From Alphaproteobacteria bacterium UBA2964 (GTDB lineage Bacteria; Pseudomonadota; Alphaproteobacteria; MPNO01; UBA2964), in contig DEBE01000227.1 of NCBI GenBank assembly GCA_002348425.1, positions 1,210 through 10,712 on the forward strand: a stretch of DNA of 9,503 bases, read 5' to 3'. Of this stretch, positions 1 through 9,200 are shown one piece after another (within the stretch, counting starts at the first letter, position 1; each line of letters starts with the position of its first letter). A program made the translations under genes and the position numbers. The notes below the pieces were generated by a model. It saw nothing but the letters and a program-made list of their open reading frames with translations, did not search any database and was not told the origin of the DNA.

Positions 1-30
1 TAGCGCTTTTTTTAATTTAATTTTTTGTTA
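1..30 (+). terminator. Possible right arm and T-tract of a terminator (partial)
   Basis: The window opens with TAGCGCT running directly into seven T residues (7-13) and further T-rich sequence. A GC-rich arm followed by a T-run is how the 3' half of an intrinsic terminator looks. The matching left arm would lie before base 1, so the hairpin cannot be verified. AGCGCT is also a palindrome by itself, which is too short to count as a hairpin. If real, it ends an upstream gene and makes the giant gene the start of its own transcription unit. The rest of 31-84 is AT-rich with no recognisable element. Confidence 0.3.
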
Positions 31-84
31 GTTTGCATTCCCTAAAAATTATTATTTTCCGAAGATAAATTGGACTGGTTACGC

Positions 85-100
85 TGTGATTGGTATCACG
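85..100 (+). promoter_or_regulatory. CRP/FNR-family-like inverted repeat upstream of the giant gene
   Basis: TGTGA (85-89), six bases, then TCACG (96-100) matches the CRP-type palindrome TGTGA-N6-TCACA at nine of ten positions. The perfect inner inverted repeat is GTGAT-TGGT-ATCAC (86-99). A third GTGAT half-site follows at 106-110, exactly 20 bases after the first. The dyad centre is about 42-45 bases before the start point predicted from the element at 123-130, a common position for an activator that contacts RNA polymerase. The match is visible in the sequence. Binding by a CRP-like regulator is inference, and a short hairpin without function remains possible. Confidence 0.4.
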
Positions 101-122
101 CAAAAGTGATATTATCCAGCTG

Positions 123-130
123 TAAATTTG
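123..130 (+). promoter_or_regulatory. Bacteroidota-type -7 promoter element (TAAATTTG)
   Basis: TAAATTTG fits the TAnnTTTG -7 consensus described for the primary sigma factor of Bacteroidota. It lies 23 bases before the start codon, so transcription would begin near 135-138 with a leader of about 17 bases. No TTTG-like -33 box is seen at the expected distance upstream; that position holds CGCAAAAG. The promoter may therefore be weak or depend on an activator, which fits the inverted repeat at 85-100. Confidence 0.45.
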
Positions 131-145
131 TAGATACTTTTTTTT

Positions 146-150
146 GAGGA
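146..150 (+). promoter_or_regulatory. Shine-Dalgarno-like GAGGA that supports the ATG at 154
   Basis: GAGGA ends only three bases before the ATG, closer than the usual 5-9. It overlaps an in-frame TGA (145-147), which rules out any upstream start in this frame. The next in-frame ATGs (172 and 187) have no comparable purine motif at a workable distance. Many Bacteroidota genes rely little on this motif, so the A-rich context before the ATG may matter as much. Confidence 0.5.
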
Positions 151-153
151 AAA

Positions 154-258
154 ATGATAAGAAAACCATCTATGTCAATCTATAAAATGTTAAGACCTAA
201 AAAGGGTCTACTGAGCCTGTGCCTAATCGCATTGACCAGTGTATCCATTGGGTATGCG
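154..258 (+). other. Signal peptide, residues 1-35
   Basis: The N-terminus has a basic region with R3, K4, K11, R14, K16 and K17. A hydrophobic stretch follows at about 19-32 (LLSLCLIALTSVSI), then G-Y-A before Q36. Cleavage after A35 fits the small-x-Ala rule, and the mature protein would start Q-T-G. C23 is the only cysteine in the whole translated sequence. It sits inside the hydrophobic core without a lipobox-like end, so a lipoprotein is unlikely. Export by the Sec pathway is expected. The rather long basic region leaves M7 or M12 possible as the true start, but both lack a ribosome binding site. Confidence 0.85.
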
Positions 259-3200
259 CAAACAGGGATCAAGGGCTTAGGGCGACTCCAGCACGATGAA
301 GATCAAGGAATTCATAATGCGCTGTATAAGATCAGTGATTCTCGCGCTATCTTGGCTTACTCCGGATTTAAGAGCCTAGGATATGTACGTACGTTCTCGA
401 TAGCGAACGATGGTACGATCGCCCAGCTAGGTGAATTAAGATTCGATGATGACGATGCGGAAAATATCGCTATTGAGCAGGTTACAAGCGATGTGTATGT
501 GATTGCCTACAAAGGACGTAGCAATGACGGATTTATCACCACCGTGAAGGTTTCCGCTGATGGAAAAACCATTACCCAGCTTAAAAAAGTAGAGCACGAT
601 AAACAGCAAGGGCTCTACAATAGATTAATCAAAGTCGACAGCGACACGTATGCGCTGTACTATTATGGGGCCGCAGCAGGTAACGGTGCGACCATGAAAA
701 CATTTACGATTCCTGCTGACGGATCCACGATAACCGAAGAAAAATCGGTTGTTATAAGCGGGAACATTACTACGCCACCGGCATTAATACAGGCCGATAA
801 AGACACCTATATTTCTGTACATAGTTACAGTAATAACGGCATAGTGCGCACCTGGGACATTAGCGCAGATGGCAAAACCATTACCAACGTTAAAAGTCAA
901 ACCATTAATCAATTTGGACAATACCCTAGCATTGTCAAGCTCGATAGCGATAGCTACGCGGTGGCAAGTTACGGTCAGGCCACAGATTATAGCGGGTACA
1001 ATAGGCAGGGTGGCATTATTACAACGCTTGATATTCCCGCTGACGGCTCGACCATCACAGAGGTTGCCGAAATGCTGCATAGCAACACCTATGGGAAATA
1101 CAACTCGTTTGTTGACTTTGGAAATAATATCTATGTCCTAGCCTATCAAGGAGAATCCAATCGCGGCAAATTAAGAACCGTTCGGATCAATCCGGATGGC
1201 AAGCTGATTCACCTGGTCCAAAAAGGTGATTTTTACAATAGCACAACAACCTATAATAGCATGGTCAAACTGGGCACGAACGTTGCGCTGATCGCGCATT
1301 CCGACGGAAGCAAGCTGGGCTACTTACAATCTTTTAAAATTGAAAACGATCATCCCTATTTTAATGCGGTAACGCTCGCTTTGGATAATAGCGCATTGAA
1401 AGTGACCTTCAATGAAGCGGTCTTTAATACCAATGGGGGCAGCGGAGCCTTGGAGGCGAGCGACTTTAAAATGGGCATCAGCGGTGGTCAAGCAACATTG
1501 ACTAGCGCTACCCCTTCCAGTATTTCTATAAGTGGCAATACCTATACATTGGGTATCCCGCTCAATACCGCTAAAAAACCCATGGGAACAGAGGTGATCA
1601 CGGTTGAACCGCTAGCCAATTCCATCTACGATACGGATGGCAATGTGGTGGTTAACCCTAGCGTTGCAAGCGAGTATTATATTGATCGCAGTGGCAATAT
1701 CAATAATTGGCGTAACCGGAAAACCTTAAATGATCAGCTTTTGCCGTTCATTCAAAGTGCAGATACCGAAATTGCGGTAGCAAACACACCGTTTGCGGTC
1801 ACGTTTAACGAGCCGGTCTACAGCAAAAATGATGGCTCAGGTAACCTAGAAAAAGAAGACTTTGTCCTATCTATTACTGGGGGAACAGGTACATTAAAAA
1901 GCGCTACCCCTACCAGTATTTCTAAAAGCGGAAACAAGTATACCCTTGCGATAAGCTATGATAAGCTTGCCAATGGTAAAGAAACTTTATCCGTCGCTCC
2001 CGCTTCAAATGCAATTTATGATAAGGCCGGAAATATTGCTTCTACCACCCAGTCCAATAACTCGATCACGCTCAACGATGGAAGGCTGACGATAGGAAAA
2101 AGTCATCCGCTCTACTCCTCTACCTCCTCCTATTTCCAAACCGTCAAATTAAATAGGGCCGGTGCAAACTCTGGAAAAGAGTATTTTGTTTATTACCATC
2201 GTTACTATTACCCTTATCAAGCGCTCCTGCATATCCCAACGGATGGAAATAGCGTTACCGCAAAAATTAATGAACACGCAGATGGCGGAACCAGCGGTCG
2301 TGGGCATCATGCGGTGATTAAAGGGCCGGGCAACCTTTATATTACAGCAAGGCAGGGTTATAACTATCGAACCAGTGTAAGGGATCATTTAATTGTAGAA
2401 ACCATTGTGATTCATAATGATCGAATTAGAAAAATTTATGGCATAAAGGTTTCCGATAATGCTACCAGCTCCTACAATAGGTACCCCTCTCTGGTGCAAA
2501 TGAATGATAGCACTACGGTGATCGCCTTTGAAGGCAAAGACTACGACGGCATGATCGCCACACTAAAAATAAAATCGGATGGGGTAATAGAGCTTTTAAA
2601 TAAACTCGAGCACGACACTTCTCAAGGTCGGTACAATTCGCTGGTCAAGGTAGATGATAATACCGTGGCGTTAGCCTACGAAGGGTATAATAAAGGCAAT
2701 CTCAGCACTTTTGATATCGCAGCGGATGGAGCAATTACCGAAATTGCTTCTCATACTTACGCGTCAGCTAGTGGAGCCGGAAGCCATAATCATCTGATCA
2801 GGCTAAATGCTCAAACCTTTGTTCTGGCCTACAAAGGTGCAAGCAGTGATGGCTATATAAATACCTATGCAATTTCAGATGATGGAAAGACTATTACAAA
2901 AAAGAAAGAGCTGGAACATGATACCAACCAAAACGCTTATAACTCGCTATTAAGGACCGGTCCCAATAGCGTAATGCTAGCCTACTCTGGAGTCAATGAT
3001 GATGGGTTTATCAAAAGTTTTGATATAACCTCAGATGGTACAACCATTACCCAAAACATTAACCTAGAGCACGATAAGGGTCGCGGTCAGTACAATAATC
3101 TATTCCCGATTGATTCGGATACCTATGGCTTGAGTTATTATAATACTTCTGGACATGGACATACCAAAACATTTAATAGCGCGCTAGGCGCAAGCGATGT

Positions 3201-6200
3201 TACCCCAGAGATATCAAGCGTCAGTATGGCTGCAACCAATACTTCGCTACAAGTTACTTTCAATGAACCGGTCTTTACCAATTCTGCTGCAAATACAGCG
3301 CTAGTAAAAGAAGATTTTAAATTATCAATAACTGGAGGCACAGCAAAGCTATCCAGCGAAACACCCTCCAGTATCGCAATCAGTGGAAATACCTATAAGC
3401 TTGGCGTTTTAGTGAGCGGAACCGCTAATGGTAATGAAAAATTAACCGTGGTTCCTGCCAGTGGTTCTACTATTTACGATGCGGACGGTAATGCCGCTAA
3501 CCAAAACCAAGACCACAATAATTCTATTTTCCTTGCGGATAAAACTCCCGCGAAAATTGTCAAGTCGAAACTGATTTTTAATGAACATATTGACATCTAC
3601 TTCGATGATGTTGTATTTGGAGCAAACAACGGGCAAGGTAATCTCAACGCCAATGATTTTGTATATACCATAACAGGGGGGACTGCAACCCTTGCTAGCA
3701 ATAAACCATCTAGCGTAGAAGGATATGCGCGCTACGATGGCACCCAAGAAGAAGGTGGCTATTTTAAGCTTGGAATTAAATTAAGCGGCGTTCCCAATGG
3801 GGAGGAAAAATTAACGGTCGCGGTCGCGGATAATGCGGTTTATGATCTATGGGGAAACGCTTCGGTTAAGACTGAAGCAAAAACGACTGTTACGCTCTCC
3901 AAATCAAAAATGCTCTCCAAAGGTATCTTTGAATTCGATACCGAATTCGGTCGGATGTCATCCGTGGCACAGTTAAGCGATGGCAAGTATGTTGTTGCCT
4001 ATGAAGGTCCAGGTAATGATGGCTATATCATGACGTATAGCGTAGCGGATGATGGTACGATCAAAGAACTAAGAAAACAGGAACATGATACTCAGCATGG
4101 TCAATGGAATTCACTGCTCAAAGCGGATGAGGACACCTACATACTGGCCTATGGAACCAGTGGCAATGATGGCATGATCAAGACCTTTGATATTCCCGCT
4201 GATGGAAGCTCAATAACAGAAATAAAATCATTAGAGCATGATGGATCTAATGGTACCTACAATTCACTGGTTCGGGTTGATCATGATACCTATCTCTTGG
4301 CTTATAGTGGTCATAGCGGTGATGGTTATTTAAAAACCTTTGATATACCTAAAGATGGCAAGACCATCACGCAGGTTAAAAGTAAGGAATATGATCGTTG
4401 GGAGGGGCGATATATGTCCCTAGTAGAACTCCAGCCAAACTATTTTGCTGTGGCCTATAGCCATTCGTTGTCTAATCATAGAGGGGGTTCCACAAGCTAC
4501 TGGGGTTCTTCAATTCATACCTACAAGGTTCCAGATGATGGTACTACTATCACTGGAATCGCTTCGCTACAACACAACAAGAGAACTAGTAATAATAGAC
4601 ATGATGTGTTTGTAAAATTAGATGAGGATAGTTATGCCCTAGCCTACAGAGGTTATGGCGATGTACGTGATGCACATAAAGGTGTATTAAAAACGTTTAC
4701 TATCCCTAAGGACGGTTCGTCGATCACGCAAGAATCCGCACAAAGTATTTTTGATGATAATACCAGCACAGAAGATGGAAATTATAATGCCGTACTGAAA
4801 ATGAATTCAGAGAATCTGCTTGTCAAATCCCGTGATAAAAATGCAGACTGGTGGCTAAAGACTTATAAGATATCCAATACCGGAAAAACACTTACTGAAG
4901 ACTGGAAAATAAGAATTGCCACGAACTCGGATTGGAACAGAGAGCGGTCGCTATTCCAGGTGAGCGGTGATGTGTTTGGCGCAGCTTACCCCGCCGCTAG
5001 TTCCGATGGATATATCCAATTGGTCACGATGGAATCAGATGATTCAAAAAAGCCTGTGATTGCAAATGGAAAAATGTCGTTTGATAATATGCAATTTTTA
5101 ATTGGAATCGATGAGCCGGTCTTTAAAGCAAATACCGGTAAAGGAATGATTGAAAAGACCGATTTTGATCTGACCTTGACGGGAGGAACCGCAACCCTTT
5201 CCAGTAACAATCCCACCTCTATCACTCGCCTTAAGGATAAATATCTGCTTACCGTGGGTTACAATGGAATCGCTGATGGCAATGAGAAACTGACGATCGC
5301 TCCAGCCAAGGATGCGATCTTTGATGGCAAGGGTAATGCGATGGATGTAGCGCAGTCCAATAATACATTTACTTTAAATGAAAAGACGCCACCTGCGATC
5401 ACAGCAACTACGCTTTCAAGCGATAACATAACCGCTACGGTTACCATGAGCGAAAAAGTATACGCTAATGTTAACGGATCTGCCAATCTAACTAAGGATG
5501 ATTTTAATTTATCTTTAAGCGGTGGAACCGCAACGTTAGCGAGGTCTACCCCAAAAACAATTTCACAGTCTGGTACTACCTACACCCTCACGATTGAGTA
5601 TTCAGGGGTTGCCAATGGAACCGAAACATTGACCATTACACCCGCGCTAAAATCAATGTACGATGTCGCGGGCAACGAGGCTTCTACTGTCCAAAGTAAT
5701 AATAAACTTTCCCTCAATGAAGTTCGGATTTTAACGGAAAAGACCAGTGTTCATAATTCAAGTCAAGGCAACTGGAACTCCATGCAACAGCGTGACGCTG
5801 ATACCTATGTACTAGCCTATACCGGTCGCTCAGCAGATGGTTTTATTCAAACGTTTGACATCAATGCGAATGGGTCTACCATTACCAAAAAAAGAAGTTG
5901 GGAGCATGATGGCAACCAAGGTAATTATAACTCGCTAGTAAAGGTGTCGGATGATATCTTTGCTTTGGCCTACGCTGGCTATTCGAGTGATGGTTATATC
6001 AGAACATTTAAGGTTGATGCAAGTGGCAAAATTTCAAGTAAAAAGGTTAAAGAACATAATACCAATTACGGTATCTACAATGCATTGACGCACCTGGTAG
6101 GGACCACCTATGTACTGGCGTATACCGGTGCATCAAATAAGGGGAAAATGTCAACCTTTACCATCCCGGCAGATGGCAGCAGTATTACTATTAAAAAAAC

Positions 6201-9200
6201 CATCAATATGGATGCAAGTGGTGCTGCCTACAACGCGATCCATAAAATGACGGACAGCACCGTAGTGGTGGTCTATCAAGGAAGCGGTCCCAAATTCTTA
6301 ATGAAAACGTTTCAGATATCTAGCGATGGAAAAACGATCACTGAAAAGAAATCTGAGACCATTTACGAAGGAAAAGCACACTGGAATGCCATCGCCCAGG
6401 TGGATGCAAATACCTACGTTATCGCCACGCAAGGCAAGGATGATGATGGGTATCTCTATACGTACGATGTAGCTCCTGATGGTTCATCGATCGCTAAAGT
6501 GACGGAACTTGAATTTGATGATGAGAAATCATTGCATCATACCCTCTACAATGCAGGTTCAAATTCATTTGTGTTGGCGCATACAGGCACCTCCAACAGT
6601 CGAACCTACGGTAAAATGTTTACCATCCCGGCAGATGGCAGCAAAATAAATCAGATTTATAACACCAAATTAAATGATTACGGACAAGGGCAATCGGCCT
6701 TATCCAGAATTGATGCAGATACCTACGCTTTCGCTTTCTCTGGAAGTGGTGTTGATGGCATTATGTCTACTTTAACAGTTAGGGCGGGCGATACAGTTCT
6801 TCCGGTTATTTCTTTCATCGCAATCAATGATGATAATTCATCCGTGCAAGTTACCTTCAATGAAGAAGTGTACAATTCAGCTGGCGCCAGCGGTAGCCTA
6901 GAAGTTTCAGACTTTAGCTTAACGATCGCCGGGGGTACTGCAAAATTACCAAGCGCAACGCCAACCAGTATATCTGCAAATGGCAAAATCTATACGCTAG
7001 GTTTTGATCTCACCGGAACTGCTAATGGGCAAGAAGTTTTTAAAGTCAGTCCAGTAGAGAAAGCTATTTTTGATGGCGGCGGCAATACAGCAGCAACCAA
7101 TCAAACCAATGGCAGCGCCAACTTGAAAGATAAGACTGGTCCCGCTATCTCTAAGACAGTTCTGGCCAATGATAATAGCACAGCTACAATTACCTTTAAT
7201 GAAAAATCGTACAGTACTGGTAGCGGCAGTGGCGCCTTAGAGAAAAGTGACTTTGTACTATCCATCGATGGTGGACTTGCTAAACTGGCTGGCACCACAC
7301 CAACCAGCATATCGGTATCAGGAAATGATTATACCCTAGGATTTGGTCTTACAGGATCACCGGATGGAAATGAAGTATTAAAGATAAATCCAGCATCCAA
7401 ATCGATTTTTGATGCGAGTGGAAATATTTCTACCACTCTACAAACAAATAACACCGCAAACTTAAAAGATATTGTTCCTGCGGTTATAGACTCCATTGAA
7501 TTGGCAGGTGACAATAGCATTGTTCAAGTATTTTTCAACGAACCAGTATTTAGCAAGGAGGATGGTAGTGGCGCCTTAGACTCGGCTGACTTTGTGTATT
7601 CTTTAACTGGTGGCATTGCAACCTTAGCTAAAAAATATCCCAGCTCTGTAAGCGGAAGCGGCACGAAGACCCTATCGCTAGGTGTCCTGTTAACGGGAAG
7701 ACCCAATGGAAAAGAAGTTTTAACCGTTACACCGGTAAGTAAATCAGTATTTGACAAACCGGGCAATATAACCTCCACAACCCAGTCCAAAAATAAAGCG
7801 AATTTAAACGATAAATTTGTGCCGCAGTATTCCGCCAGCGCTCTGGCACCTGACAATAGCGTAATTGCGGTGACCTTTAACGAACCGGTGTTTGCCAAAT
7901 CAAATGCGACAGGTAAAATCGATACGAGCGATTTTGAATTTACCCTAAATGGTGGAAGCGCTAAGCTATTAAAAGCGTACCCAGATAGCGTAGGGCAGGT
8001 AGGCAATACATATAGCTTGGGTATTAAACTAGATGGGCTTGCGGACGGAACTGAAACCTTTACTTTTAAGCCTAAGTCAGGAGCTATTTTTGATTCCACT
8101 GGAAACAAGGCTAGCACCACGCAAAGCTTTAGCAGTTTAAAACTGAATGATAAAGCACCGCCAGAGATCAAATCCTTATCCTTAGCCGCTGATAACAGCA
8201 AACTATCTATAGATTTTACAGAATCCGTTTATAGCAAAGGCAATGGAACAGGCGATCTTGAAAAAAGTGACTTTGTTTTTTCTGTGACAGGCGAAACGAT
8301 TGTTTTAACATCGCCCTTCCCTACTAGTATTGCCAAATCTGGTAATACATTTACCCTAGGTATTGGTTCGCGAGGCGATCCTAACGGCACCGAAGTTCTT
8401 TCGGTGTTGATTGTAGACAATGCTGTATTTGATGGGTCTGGAAACCCTGCTAAGATGGAGCAAAATAAGAATAAAGTAACATTCAATGATAAGAACGCTC
8501 CATTGATTACCAAGCTTGACCTAGCTACCGATAATTCAACGCTTACAGTAACAATGAATGAACCAACATTCAGCGCAAGCGATGGCACGGGTAGTCTTGA
8601 CTCAACCGCCTTCATCTTGAAAATCAATAATGGAACCTCTACCCTCTCGCAGCAGCATCCAAAAACGTTAAAAACTATTGATAGTACTTTTACACATATT
8701 TTAGGGCTTCCGTTAACTGGAATTGCTGACGGATCTGAAGAATTGGTCATTAGCTTTGCCGATGATGGATTGTACGATGCATCAGGAACAGCAGCTGCCC
8801 AAACGCAAGTCATCAACAAGGTGACCTTGTTTGATCTAAGTGCACCAGTTATATCGGAATCAAAGTTGGATTCAGACAATAAAAAGGTAATGGTTCGATT
8901 CAGTGTCCCTGTTTTCTCTAGCGCGAAAGCTACAGGAACTTTAGAGCGTGATGATTTTCGATTATCGCTTGTTGGGGGCTCAGCAACATTAAAAAATACC
9001 ACGCCTTCAAGTATTGACAGCAGCGACAATGGTCGCCGCTATAAATTAGGAATTGAAATTGCAGGAATTCCAGATGGTCGAGAAACATTGACAATAAACC
9101 CAGTAGACAACAATGTTTTTGATGCATCAGCGAATCCAGCAAATAAAGTTCAGTCAAACAATAGCATGAATTTGTTTGATAAGCAGCCCCCTATTATCAA

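Larger units (their letters stand above)
5722..6792 (+). repeat. Propeller 4: seven blades, residues 1857-2213
   Basis: This is the most regular block. Repeats start near residues 1865, 1916, 1966, 2017, 2068, 2119 and 2171, so the spacing is 50-52 throughout. The strand pattern is clear in every copy (for example DTYVLAYTG, DGFIQTFDI, STITKKR). Blade 7 ends after IMSTLTVRAGD without the fourth strand, and EVRILTEKTS before blade 1 fits as its replacement, closing the ring. Blades 3 and 6 share an exact 25-base stretch (6157-6181 and 6619-6643). It is the last propeller seen and sits directly on the long Ig run, so it may be the one nearest the cell if the C-terminus is the anchor. Confidence 0.78.

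Noticed and set aside
172..189. Alternative start codons at 172 and 187
   Set aside because: Starting there would trim the long basic region of the signal peptide, but no ribosome binding motif stands before either. The ATG at 154 has GAGGA just upstream.
784..1141. Short open frames on both strands overlapping blades 4-6 of propeller 1
   Set aside because: Both are out of frame with the giant gene, short, and without recognisable motifs. They are chance shadows.
259..6792. FG-GAP/integrin-type or RTX nonapeptide repeats
   Set aside because: The blades contain D-G turns, but there is no FG-GAP motif, no DxDGxxD calcium loop of the integrin type and no GGxGxDxxx nonapeptide series.
7524..9029. 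Long antisense open frames (7524-8201 and 8229-9029 on the - strand)
   Set aside because: They lie wholly inside the Ig run of the + strand gene, whose repeated codon pattern keeps the same antisense frame open. Their translations show no recognisable domain, and the + strand frame explains every base with conserved protein repeats.
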